64,000 nucleotides of DNA from Ardenticatenaceae bacterium (GTDB lineage Bacteria; Chloroflexota; Anaerolineae; Promineifilales; Promineifilaceae): assembly GCA_020634565.1 (NCBI GenBank), contig JACKBN010000008.1:1-64000 (forward strand). Direction: 5' to 3'. The position numbers were made by a program, and so were the translations under genes. This document shows, piece after piece, positions 7,578 through 15,886 of this stretch. The notes beneath the pieces were generated by a model. It did not search any database and was not told the DNA's origin. It saw only the letters and a list, made by a program, of their open reading frames with translations. Every line of letters starts with the position of its first letter. Position 1 is the stretch's first letter.

Positions 7578-8084
7578 ATGAGTCCACACGATGAAACGGC
7601 CGATCCGCTACAGCCGCACAGCCATGAACCGAATCCAGCACCGCCGAGTAATGATTCGAGTTTTGAGCTGGTGGGGAGTAACGGCCGTTCCCAAACCATC
7701 ACCGTTCACGATTTGCAGCAGCTGCCTAAAACGTCGATAGGCAACTGTTTCATCGTCAGCACCGGACACGGAACCTCGGGGCCGTTTACATTTACTGGCG
7801 TTACCCTACTAAACTTTGCCACGCACTTTTGCGGTGACACATGGGAAGAGTTGGAGGTCGTCAGCGCCGATGGGTTTGGTAATCGCGTTTTTGCCCACGA
7901 ACTGCACCAGCCGGACCCGGCTGGCCCTATTTTGTTGGCCTATGAGATGAACGGCCGTCTGTTAACCCGTGAACAAGGTCTGGTGCGTATGATTGTCCCC
8001 AGTGAGCGAGATGATGCGCTGAGGCAGGTGAAGTGGGTGGGAGAGATTAAAGTGGTGAGAGGTGGAGGGGAGATACGGCCGTAA
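7578..8084 (+). CDS. Sulfite-oxidase-fold (molybdopterin-binding-like) protein
   Basis: 168 residues with no signal peptide. The first 30 residues are a polar, proline-rich leader. From residue about 30 the pattern ITVHDLQQLPK, GPFTFTGVTLLNFA, EVVSADGFGN, LTREQGLVRMIVPSE and VKWVGEIKVV matches the oxidoreductase molybdopterin-binding domain. In the position where relatives have the molybdenum-ligating Cys (as in VLVCTGG) I read IVSTGH, a Ser, so cofactor binding is doubtful. A terminator hairpin follows directly. Confidence 0.7.
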   Translation: MSPHDETADPLQPHSHEPNPAPPSNDSSFELVGSNGRSQTITVHDLQQLPKTSIGNCFIVSTGHGTSGPFTFTGVTLLNFATHFCGDTWEELEVVSADGFGNRVFAHELHQPDPAGPILLAYEMNGRLLTREQGLVRMIVPSERDDALRQVKWVGEIKVVRGGGEIRP

Positions 8085-8085
8085 A

Positions 8086-8111
8086 AAAGCCCCGGATGTT
8101 TCCAGGGCTTT
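8086..8111. terminator. Bidirectional terminator
   Basis: AAAGCCCCGGA (8086-8096) pairs with TCCAGGGCTTT (8101-8111) with one mismatch and a 4-base loop. It lies between two convergent genes and has A and T runs on either side, so it can serve both. Confidence 0.75.
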
Positions 8112-8132
8112 CGCGATTCCTTCATGCCAGTT

Positions 8133-8609
8133 CTACGAAGCGTAAACAATCCGCTCCGTCAAAGATTTCACAAAATCTTCCAGCGCCTGATCTGCTTTAT
8201 GGTGCAGCGTCAAGCGCTCAGAACAAACTTGCTCCACATCTTTGGCCAAATGCTTGTTGCTGCCCGTTACCGCAACACGTCCCTTGCCACTGTTAAACTC
8301 CATCAGCAAAGATTTCACCCTGGCATCGTGGCGCAAGGCGTCCCCATTACGACCGCCTGAAGGCAATATCAACAGACAATCTTCCCCAGAGGGATCGAAT
8401 GGCTTATCAGCCAGAGCGTAGTCCGCTTTTAGACCCACACCCTGACGACTGTAGACCAGTTTATCGAATAAGCTAACACTTTTAATTGAAAGACCCGCCT
8501 GCCGAAAATTATGCAAGAAGTAGATGACTTCCAACTCGTCAAAACCATCCCCAATTAATATGTAGCTTTGCGATCGTTTCTTTTTGCCATTTCGATATGG
8601 TAAAGACAT
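8133..8609 (-). CDS. Divergent DJ-1/PfpI-like protein
   Basis: 158 residues after a strong ribosome site (GAGGAGCAAC). IGDGFDELEVIYFLHNFRQAG matches the first strand and helix of the DJ-1/PfpI fold, with the conserved Glu. DCLLILPSGGRNGDALRHD corresponds to the PGG motif region. Where the family has its nucleophilic Cys (AICAGP) this protein has VAVTGSN, so the classical thiol chemistry should be absent. A binding or regulatory role is more likely than peptidase or chaperone activity. The gene lies downstream of the small membrane peptide gene, on the same strand. Confidence 0.7.
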   Translation of the reverse strand: MSLPYRNGKKKRSQSYILIGDGFDELEVIYFLHNFRQAGLSIKSVSLFDKLVYSRQGVGLKADYALADKPFDPSGEDCLLILPSGGRNGDALRHDARVKSLLMEFNSGKGRVAVTGSNKHLAKDVEQVCSERLTLHHKADQALEDFVKSLTERIVYAS

Positions 8610-8690
8610 GTTGCTCCTCGTGTTGCCAACAACTCACAAGGTTTTGGCCACCTTGTAAATTCTTAAAGAATACACTAACTCAAAAAGCTA

Positions 8691-8876
8691 TTAGCCACCT
8701 GTACATACGCTACCACTAGTTACGCAATAACGCATTGTAGAAATTCCAGCAATTTCCAGTCCGCCACTTTGCATTGTGACGGCAAATACAAGAAATGTTA
8801 CCAAGGCAACTAAAACCAATGCCAAAATAAGAAAAGCCACTTTATTACTATTGATTACCGACATTATTGATGTCAT
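8691..8876 (-). CDS. 61-residue single-pass membrane peptide
   Basis: A very strong ribosome site (GGAGGTTTCC) precedes the ATG, which makes translation likely despite the short length. Residues about 12-35 are one hydrophobic helix (VAFLILALVLVALVTFLVFA). The tail IAGISTMRYC then TSGSVCTGG carries two Cys. There is no recognised family. It is transcribed divergently from an HTH-NB-ARC regulator with a TPR partner. That layout suits a membrane-inserted or exported signal peptide, or a short effector, controlled by the regulator; this is inference. Confidence 0.7.
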   Translation of the reverse strand: MTSIMSVINSNKVAFLILALVLVALVTFLVFAVTMQSGGLEIAGISTMRYCVTSGSVCTGG

Positions 8877-9133
8877 GGAAACCTCCTCTCCACAGGATTA
8901 AATATGATTAGATTCTCAAAGCTCTCTGCTTATTTGCTACCATCAGGCTTTCTTCTTAGCTTTCTTCCGCTGATGTTGCACCACAATAACAAACCCGCCC
9001 TTCAAGAAACTACAAATTCACTTCAATATGACTGCAACACCCCTGCAATTTTTTCACCAAAGCGTGTAAGATAGCTTATGATTTTGTGGGACATTACAGA
9101 CAAATCGTCCAAAATGAATCTACGAGGGACATT

Positions 9134-10543
9134 GTGATAAATACAGATGAAGTTCTAACCGCTTTACGATTGTGGCATGGAGGCGAATCTGTAGATTGGC
9201 CCTTGGCCAATCTGCGGCTCGGTTTAGCGCTCTCACAAACAGAGGATATTTACAGCACGCTAGCGGATGCAGGAACAGCCGCAAACAACCGAGCTGTGCT
9301 TAGTTTTGGGTTGGAACAATTACGGAATGCAGCTCCAGAAGCCGAGGAATTACTGAGAGAGCGTTTTGAACATAGACGAGATGTCTTAACTGTGGCAAAC
9401 CGTCTCAACATTTCAGAATCAACTTTATATTATCGTCAGCGGCAGGCGATTTCGCATTTAACTGAAATTCTCAACCAACAAGAAACCCTGGCAAGCAGCG
9501 AGTGGCGCAGCAAAATGACCGCTCGTCTAAGCATTCCATCGTATGAAACTCTTGTTGGCATTCATGAGCCAGAGCAAATTCTCACCCAGGCATTATTTGA
9601 CGAAAACGAGCATTTTATCATTTCGGTAGACGGAATTGGGGGGCTGGGTAAAACGGCCCTTGCCGATTATTTAACACGCCAAATCATTAAATCAACCAGA
9701 TTTGACGAGATTGCCTGGGTAACGGCCAAACACACACACCTCTCAATGTTAGGCCGTTTGCAAATTGAAAGTGGCCGCCCAGCTTTAACCTTGCCATTAC
9801 TGATTGAAAGATTAAGTATGCAATTTAGTTTAGCAGGTGAGGATACTACTCATGTGCAAAGACAAAGGATGCTCTACAGATTTATGAAAGATCGTCGCTG
9901 CCTTGTTGTTCTCGACAACCTTGAAACAGTGGCCGATTATCAAAACTTGATTCCAGAGTTAAAAAAATGGCAAAATCCTTCCAAGTTCTTACTTACTTCA
10001 CGTATTCGGCTGCTCTCCGAACCAGGCATTTTTTCTTACTCACACAAAGAACTTGATGAGGAATCTGCTCTCCAACTTGTGCGGCAGGAAGCCAGACGGG
10101 GCGGATTTAAGGACTTATCAACTGCCAGCGATAAAGAAATATCACAAATATATCAAATCGTAGGTGGCAATCCTCTGGCTTTAAAACTCATTATTGGTCA
10201 ACTAAGATTTTACTCTTTGTCTAGCGTTCTTAACAGATATACTTCCAACAAACCAACTGAAGCAAGTGAAGGTATTTTCGATTATATTTTTCGGGAAATT
10301 TGGGAATCGCTTGATAATAACAGCAAAACGGTGCTAATAAGCTTAACCCAAGCCGGAGAAACTGGATTTACATTAGAGCACCTGGTAGCCGTATCAGGTT
10401 TATCCGAAGCTGTTGTTTACAACTGTCTTACCAATCTGGTTATTTCTTCACTTGTAGATATTGCAGGTACGCTTCTTGAAAGGAAATATAAACTACACAG
10501 ACTCACAGAAATCTTTCTACTGCGCATGATTGAGGGGGAATAA
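9134..10543 (+). CDS. HTH NB-ARC STAND ATPase regulator
   Basis: I start at GTG 9134, which has the ribosome site GAGGGAC five bases upstream; an in-frame GTG at 9086 lacks one. The protein has about 469 residues. Residues about 80-115 (VANRLNISESTLYYRQRQAI) form a helix-turn-helix. The NB-ARC domain follows: Walker A DGIGGLGKTALA, Walker B RCLVVLDNLE, sensor LLTSRIR, and GGNPLALKLI for nucleotide-dependent opening. A winged-helix segment lies near the C-terminus. Proteins of this design are ATP-driven switches. The usual C-terminal sensor repeats are missing here and sit in the next gene, which starts on the last base of this stop codon (TAATG). The whole stretch is AT-rich and free of the ACGGCCGT palindrome. 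Confidence 0.88.
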   Translation: MINTDEVLTALRLWHGGESVDWPLANLRLGLALSQTEDIYSTLADAGTAANNRAVLSFGLEQLRNAAPEAEELLRERFEHRRDVLTVANRLNISESTLYYRQRQAISHLTEILNQQETLASSEWRSKMTARLSIPSYETLVGIHEPEQILTQALFDENEHFIISVDGIGGLGKTALADYLTRQIIKSTRFDEIAWVTAKHTHLSMLGRLQIESGRPALTLPLLIERLSMQFSLAGEDTTHVQRQRMLYRFMKDRRCLVVLDNLETVADYQNLIPELKKWQNPSKFLLTSRIRLLSEPGIFSYSHKELDEESALQLVRQEARRGGFKDLSTASDKEISQIYQIVGGNPLALKLIIGQLRFYSLSSVLNRYTSNKPTEASEGIFDYIFREIWESLDNNSKTVLISLTQAGETGFTLEHLVAVSGLSEAVVYNCLTNLVISSLVDIAGTLLERKYKLHRLTEIFLLRMIEGE

Positions 10544-11748
10544 TGGCATTAAATGCCGCCATTTCAGACCAAGCGCACTGGCGAACTGTTTTGGAGCAGC
10601 AGAAAATCGCCAATGCGCTGCGCTGGCTGCAAATTTTAGAGAGCAGTGAGGAGCCAATTCTGCTCGTTCGTGAAGATTACGACAATTTTCTACGCGCCCT
10701 GGAAACCACGCTGCAAAAGCCCGAAACGTTTGATATTGCCTATAAGCTTAGCCAACTGCTGTTTCCCATTGTCTTTGGCTATGCGGACTGGGATCGTTGG
10801 CTTGTTTACTTAAATCAGGCGCTTCACACCAGTCAAACATTGAAATTACGAGATAAAGAAGCTCGAATGTTAGAGCAAATTGGAGACATTTTATACCACA
10901 AGGGTGATTTAGACAGAGCAGAAGAAAGTTACCAGACTGCAAGTCAACTTTACGAAAATACCGATAGCCCCACAAACTACTATCGAACCCTGGCAATGTT
11001 AGCCACCTTGAAAGATCTTCAAGGAGATGTAGACGAAGGCATTATCTTATGCCAAAAGATAATTATTCTAGCAACACAAGCCAAGGATAAACTTGCTTTA
11101 GCAAATGCAAACTTAAACCTTTCCAATATTTACAGGAGAACAAGGCACTGGAAAAGAGCTCTTGAGACAGCCAAAAAAGCTTTTTCTCTTTATGGTGAGT
11201 TAGGTCATTCTGTGTTTTTAACAAAGGCATCTATAACACTGATTGCAATCTGGGCCGAATCCGGTAATTGGGAGGAAGTCAACAAACTCTCTTCTGAGTT
11301 AATGGGTTTATTAACAGAATCTGGTGACGTATATCGTCTCAGTCAACTAAAAAACAATTTAGGCAGCGTAGCTTATAGCAAAAGGAATTATAAAATAGCT
11401 GAAGCAGCCTGGCAGGAAGCGGTTCAATTGCATTCGCAAATTCAGGAGCCGATGGAGTTGGCTGGTATTTATAACAACTTGGGGATGGTTTATACGCAGC
11501 TAGAGGAATGGGATACGGCCGAAGAAATGCTCCTTAAGGCAATCACGGCTTACCGGCGTTTTGGCGATGTCTTTAACTGGGCTAACTCCTTGGATAACCT
11601 GGCTGATCTTTATGAGGCGCTTGAGCAAACGGCCGTATTCAAACAAACCTTGCAGGAAGCTATAGACGGTTTACAGGTGCTTAAAGACACACCCCATGCC
11701 AACGAACTGTTAGATTATATGCAAAAAAGGCTGGCGGCAGTCGAGTAA
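10543..11748 (+). CDS. TPR-repeat protein, sensor partner of the NB-ARC protein
   Basis: 401 residues. Residues about 10-90 are helical. From about residue 100 onward at least six tetratricopeptide repeats are visible, for example DILYHKGDLDRAEESYQTA, LAMLATLKDLQGDVDEG, LNLSNIYRRTRHWKRALE, LGSVAYSKRNYKIAEAAW and LGMVYTQLEEWDTAEEMLL. It overlaps the upstream gene by one base, so the pair is co-translated and probably works as one split STAND protein, with the TPR part sensing a peptide or protein. The first ACGGCCGT in the region appears near its end (11631). Confidence 0.88.
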   Translation: MALNAAISDQAHWRTVLEQQKIANALRWLQILESSEEPILLVREDYDNFLRALETTLQKPETFDIAYKLSQLLFPIVFGYADWDRWLVYLNQALHTSQTLKLRDKEARMLEQIGDILYHKGDLDRAEESYQTASQLYENTDSPTNYYRTLAMLATLKDLQGDVDEGIILCQKIIILATQAKDKLALANANLNLSNIYRRTRHWKRALETAKKAFSLYGELGHSVFLTKASITLIAIWAESGNWEEVNKLSSELMGLLTESGDVYRLSQLKNNLGSVAYSKRNYKIAEAAWQEAVQLHSQIQEPMELAGIYNNLGMVYTQLEEWDTAEEMLLKAITAYRRFGDVFNWANSLDNLADLYEALEQTAVFKQTLQEAIDGLQVLKDTPHANELLDYMQKRLAAVE

Positions 11749-11931
11749 TCCCCCTAAATTTGCCCCTCTTACACCCCCAAAATCCCCTTTTACTTCCAGT
11801 GCGTTTGTAGTTGCTTTGCAGGTGTTTTGCAGTCTTTTTGAGGGTACCACTCAACGATTGTGATACCATGTCAGCAGAAATAGCAATTGTATTCTTACAA
11901 TGACTGTATTCTAGAACCTGTAAAGTTAACT

Positions 11932-12723
11932 ATGTCATCAAAATCGTCACCACCTTCAAATTCCCACGCGCAGCAATTAGAAACAATCGGGTTTCTGGCC
12001 ACCGGTATTGCCCACGATTTCAGCAACTTACTCACCAGCATTGTGGGACAAACCTCATTGGCTTTAGCGACCCTACCTCAAGACAATATCGCCCGCTCGC
12101 ATATTGAAAAAGCAATGCAGGCCGCCGAATTTGCCGCCGAGCTGACTCGCCAGCTGCTAACCTACGCCAATTCGCAAGATGCACCCGACGAGCTGATCAA
12201 TTTGAATCAGTTGATCAATGATAATATCAGCTTGCTCAACACCACCCTGCTGAACGGTGTCTCGTTACAGCTGGATTTAGCGCCCAACCTTCCCCCCATC
12301 GAGGCCAGAAGGGCACATATTCAACAAATAATCATGAACCTGATCATCAACGCAGCCGAGTCTATAGAAGGCGGACAAGGCATTGTGCTGCTGCGCACCG
12401 GGCGAGAAACCTTGCATGAAAATGACGGCCGTTTCGATTTCATCAACAGCCACTCACCATATCCCGGCTCATACGCCTACCTGCAAATTACCGACACGGG
12501 CTGCGGCATGACGCCCCAGCAGATGCAAAAAATCTTTTCCCCCTTCTACACCACAAAACCTGCCGGCCGCGGGTTAGGGTTGTCTACCATTTTGGATATC
12601 GTCAATTTGTATAAAGGGGGAATTATGGTCGAGAGTCAGCCAGGGTTGGGCAGTACATTCTGTATCTTCTTACCGCTGCCCACACATTTGGGTATGATGC
12701 CCAACATGAGCACGCTGCACTAA
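11932..12723 (+). CDS. Soluble histidine kinase (HisKA-HATPase)
   Basis: 263 residues from ATG 11932; a TTG 45 bases earlier is less likely. There is no membrane segment and no sensor domain. The H-box LATGIAHDFSNLLTSI carries the phosphoacceptor His. The ATPase part has MNLIINAAESI (N box), ITDTGCGM (G1), FSPFYTTKPAGRGLGL (F and G2) and a C-terminal GSTFCIFLPLP. This is the NtrB-like subgroup (His-Asp-Phe-Ser-Asn). No response regulator is adjacent, so its partner is elsewhere. The stop codon overlaps the convergent tlyA stop. Confidence 0.9.
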   Translation: MSSKSSPPSNSHAQQLETIGFLATGIAHDFSNLLTSIVGQTSLALATLPQDNIARSHIEKAMQAAEFAAELTRQLLTYANSQDAPDELINLNQLINDNISLLNTTLLNGVSLQLDLAPNLPPIEARRAHIQQIIMNLIINAAESIEGGQGIVLLRTGRETLHENDGRFDFINSHSPYPGSYAYLQITDTGCGMTPQQMQKIFSPFYTTKPAGRGLGLSTILDIVNLYKGGIMVESQPGLGSTFCIFLPLPTHLGMMPNMSTLH

Positions 12724-13514
12724 TCGTCAGATTGTTCGGGAGCCAACAACTCAGACACGGCCGTTTCCTCAATCGCATCTGCCGCCCCCACCTGTAGCCA
12801 AACCAGGAATTCAATGTTGCCGTCTGCGCCGGTCACCGGCGATTTAGTCAAGCCCAGCACGCCAAAATCATTCTCGCGCAGCCACTGCCACAGTTCCAGA
12901 AGAACCGCCCGATGAACGGCCGTATCCTTCACAATGCCACCCCGCCCCACCTGCTTTGGTCCCGCTTCAAACTGTGGCTTAATCAACGCCACGATGCTGG
13001 CGCCCTCTGCCAGCCACTGCTTCACCGCTGGCAAAATCAGCCGCAGCGAAATAAAAGAAACGTCAATCGCCACAAAATTAACCGGCTCGCCTAAATCTTC
13101 CAGATAGCGCGCATTGGTGCGCTCCAGCACCACCACCCGCTCATCCTGGCGCAAGGACCAATCCAGCTGGCCGTAGCCTACGTCGATGGCGTAAACGCGA
13201 CTCGCCCCATTTTGCAGCAGCACATCGGTAAAGCCGCCCGTGCAGGCCCCCACATCGGCAGAGATATTTCCGGTCACATCCAGTTCAAACGCTTCCAGCG
13301 CCCCGGCCAGCTTAAAGCCGCCCCGCCCCACGTACGGCAGTTGGGCCTTGAGTTCAATGGCAGCTTCCAGCGGAACGGCCGTTCCCGGCTTATCCACCAT
13401 TGTGCCATCCACCAACACCTCGCCCGCCAGGATGATCCCCTGCGCCTTCGAGCGCGTAGGGACTAATCCCCGTGCCACCAACAACTTATCCAGGCGCTCT
13501 TTCTTTTTAGCCAT
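12720..13514 (-). CDS. tlyA: TlyA-family rRNA 2'-O-methyltransferase
   Basis: 264 residues, the family size. An N-terminal S4 RNA-binding domain (RLDKLLVARGLVPTRSKAQ) is followed by a FtsJ-like methyltransferase. DVGACTGGFTDVLL is the S-adenosylmethionine loop, and the K-D-K-E-type tetrad region includes DVSFISL and LIKPQFEAG. TlyA proteins methylate 16S and/or 23S rRNA cytidines; older annotations call them hemolysin A. It lies 12 bases downstream of the epimerase gene and is probably co-transcribed with it. Confidence 0.93.
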   Translation of the reverse strand: MAKKKERLDKLLVARGLVPTRSKAQGIILAGEVLVDGTMVDKPGTAVPLEAAIELKAQLPYVGRGGFKLAGALEAFELDVTGNISADVGACTGGFTDVLLQNGASRVYAIDVGYGQLDWSLRQDERVVVLERTNARYLEDLGEPVNFVAIDVSFISLRLILPAVKQWLAEGASIVALIKPQFEAGPKQVGRGGIVKDTAVHRAVLLELWQWLRENDFGVLGLTKSPVTGADGNIEFLVWLQVGAADAIEETAVSELLAPEQSDD

Positions 13515-13526
13515 AAACCAAACCGC

Positions 13527-14474
13527 CTACGAGAGCCGCTGCACCCAATCGTCCAAAATATCGGCCAAGGAACGCGCCAAGGGAATTTCCGGCTGCCAGC
13601 CCGTTTGAGCCTTTAATTTAGCATAGCTGCCATACAGGCAAGGCGTGTCTGACGGCCGCATTCGCTCTGGATCTTGCACCACTTCCACCTCAATATTGGC
13701 CAGCTCAATCAGCTGCTGCAAAATCGCGTCGATTTTCACCGGCTGGCCTGAGCAAATCAGATACGTTTCGCCCGGTTCACCCTGTTCAGCCATTAATTCA
13801 TAGGCCCGCACGATGTCCCGCACATCGGTAAAATCGCGCATCGCTTCCAGGTTGCCCACCATCATCTGGTTGGGTCGCTGTCCCAGACACATAGCGGCCA
13901 ACTGGCTGGCAAAATCGGGCACCACAAACCCCAGCGCCTGGTGCGGGCCAATATGGTTAAACGGCCGTGCTTCCACCACTGGCAGTTGATATCGCTCCCA
14001 AAACAGCGGTACCAACATGCCTGCCGTCCATTTACTCACCCCGTAGGGATGATGCGGCGCAGGCGGCGTGTGCTCCGTGATCGGCAGCATGTCCGGCCGG
14101 ATTTCACCATAAATTTCGGCACTGGTCACAATGAGCACCCGCGGACGGCCGTATTTCACCACCGCCTGCAGCAAATTGGCCGTTCCCACGCTGTTCACCG
14201 CCAGCGTCAACCCCGGCTGCTGCCAGGAACGGGCCGGATACGCCTGCCCGGCCAAATGGTAAACAACGTCCGGCTTGGCGGCGGCAACGGCCGTTTCCAA
14301 CGATGCTTGATCCAGCAAATTGCCAGGAATCGACTTGACGTGTTCATGTGCCAACAGCGGCTGGTGGCTAGTTTCCGCGTGAACCAGCGAATAAATCTCG
14401 TGCCCGGCTTCCACCAAATTGGCTACCAAATGAGACCCGGCAAAACCAGTGGCGCCTGTAATAAAAATACGCAT
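13527..14474 (-). CDS. NAD(P)-dependent nucleotide-sugar epimerase/dehydratase
   Basis: 315 residues with a good ribosome site (GAGGGCACTT). It is an extended short-chain dehydrogenase: TGATGFAGSHL binds the cofactor, VTSAEIYG supplies the catalytic Ser/Thr, and YGVSK has the Tyr and Lys. ARPFNHIGPHQALGFVV and DFTDVRDIVRAY are typical of the GDP-mannose 4,6-dehydratase and GDP-4-keto-6-deoxymannose reductase (Rmd) branch. It probably makes a deoxy-sugar nucleotide for surface polysaccharide, but the substrate cannot be fixed from sequence alone. Confidence 0.88.
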   Translation of the reverse strand: MRIFITGATGFAGSHLVANLVEAGHEIYSLVHAETSHQPLLAHEHVKSIPGNLLDQASLETAVAAAKPDVVYHLAGQAYPARSWQQPGLTLAVNSVGTANLLQAVVKYGRPRVLIVTSAEIYGEIRPDMLPITEHTPPAPHHPYGVSKWTAGMLVPLFWERYQLPVVEARPFNHIGPHQALGFVVPDFASQLAAMCLGQRPNQMMVGNLEAMRDFTDVRDIVRAYELMAEQGEPGETYLICSGQPVKIDAILQQLIELANIEVEVVQDPERMRPSDTPCLYGSYAKLKAQTGWQPEIPLARSLADILDDWVQRLS

Positions 14475-14701
14475 AAGTGCCCTCGAACTTGGGAAATCAT
14501 TTCAAATCGGCCATTGGGAGCCGACCCGTCACATTATACCTGCCTCGCCGCCAGCGGCTAAACCAAAATTAACGGCGCCTCACCAGATTGGTCCGTTCTT
14601 TTGCATCCTCAATCGCCCAAACCGCCAAACCTGGATTGGATCAATCTCATAATCCAGCCAACATATTGCCCAGAGCAGGATCGGCAAAGTATAATGCCCC
14701 T

Positions 14702-15886
14702 ATGAACGCAGCGTTCCCCACTATCGCCCAAACTTTAATGTCAGACCTGGGTCCCGAATTGAAAGCTGTCTATTTGTTTGGGAGTCAAACGAGAGATGGT
14801 CTGGCAACGGCCGTTTCCGACACCAACCTCCTGCTCATCACCAGCCCCAACGCCAACGTTCAGGCCGTGCGCCAAAGCTTTTACCCCCTCTGGCAGCGGC
14901 ACAGCGGGCTGCTCAAGCGAGCCCCGCTTGTTGCCAGCCAAAATGCCCTACAGCGCCACCTGCGTTTCAATCCCCATCTGGCGCTCCATTTGCTGCAATA
15001 TGGCCAGCAGCTGGCGGGCAGCACCCAACCCGCCACGCTCTTCCGCACCCGTGTAAACCCTTACGAAGTGTACGCTCACCTGGCCCATGAACTCATGGAA
15101 GCCTCTGCGGCGCTGAACGAACAGAGCGCATTAGAAACCAAACAGCACCTCCACCGTTTGGTACGGCAGGTGACCAATAAACCGGTGCCAATGGGGCAAA
15201 CGGCCGTTGCCCAATTCAACATCATGCAGCAGGCATTAACGGCCGTTCTTAACCAGCTACCCGCCGCCCAAACCTGGCACAAAGCAGCCCAAACCGGACA
15301 AACATCGCCCACCATTCCCGGCCTGCAAGCCATTTACAACGAAAATCACAAAAACATCTTCGTCTTCAACCAGCTCACGCCTCGGCAAATCGCCCAGATT
15401 AACTGGCAAGCGCTGGCCCAACACCTGCCCAAATCCGACGACGCCCTGCACATCACCACCGTCGCCCAATTTTGCCTGATGGCCCTCTACGACAAGGCGC
15501 TCGACCTGCGTTTTAACAAATATCAGCACAAATGGGGCATCAACTTCCTGAGCAAGCTCACCCCATCGAGCCCCCAAATTTTGCGCCAGGCAGCCCGCGT
15601 ACCCTCCCAAATTTTGATAGCGGACTTACCGCACAGCTACTTCACCGCCCCTGACGCCAGCGACGAAACGCTGCACAAACTCATCCACGACTACCAAAAC
15701 CGGATGCTCAACATCCAACTGGAAAATGAACTTCTATTCCGTCTGGGCATCATCCCGGCCAAATTTGAGCCACCCGAGCCCTTACCAGACCGCACCGCTT
15801 CCCCCGCAAAGCGATTAGACGCCATCTTCCAGCATTTGGATTGGTGGGCCGATTTTTATCAAACCGCCCTGCAAGCCCAAACGTGA
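14702..15886 (+). CDS. Nucleotidyltransferase-fold protein
   Basis: 394 residues from ATG 14702. Residues about 18-45 (LKAVYLFGSQTRDGLATAVSDTN) fit the GS-(x)n-D-x-D nucleotidyltransferase motif, but the second Asp is Asn (SDTN), so one metal ligand may be lost. The rest is helical with no motif I recognise. The gene ends in GTGA, overlapping the start of the next gene. Whether it is an active transferase is uncertain. Confidence 0.65.
   Translation: MNAAFPTIAQTLMSDLGPELKAVYLFGSQTRDGLATAVSDTNLLLITSPNANVQAVRQSFYPLWQRHSGLLKRAPLVASQNALQRHLRFNPHLALHLLQYGQQLAGSTQPATLFRTRVNPYEVYAHLAHELMEASAALNEQSALETKQHLHRLVRQVTNKPVPMGQTAVAQFNIMQQALTAVLNQLPAAQTWHKAAQTGQTSPTIPGLQAIYNENHKNIFVFNQLTPRQIAQINWQALAQHLPKSDDALHITTVAQFCLMALYDKALDLRFNKYQHKWGINFLSKLTPSSPQILRQAARVPSQILIADLPHSYFTAPDASDETLHKLIHDYQNRMLNIQLENELLFRLGIIPAKFEPPEPLPDRTASPAKRLDAIFQHLDWWADFYQTALQAQT

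Noticed and set aside
9134..11748. Antiviral STAND (Avs-type) system
   Set aside because: There is a helix-turn-helix but no nuclease, TIR or other effector domain, so a regulator is the better reading.
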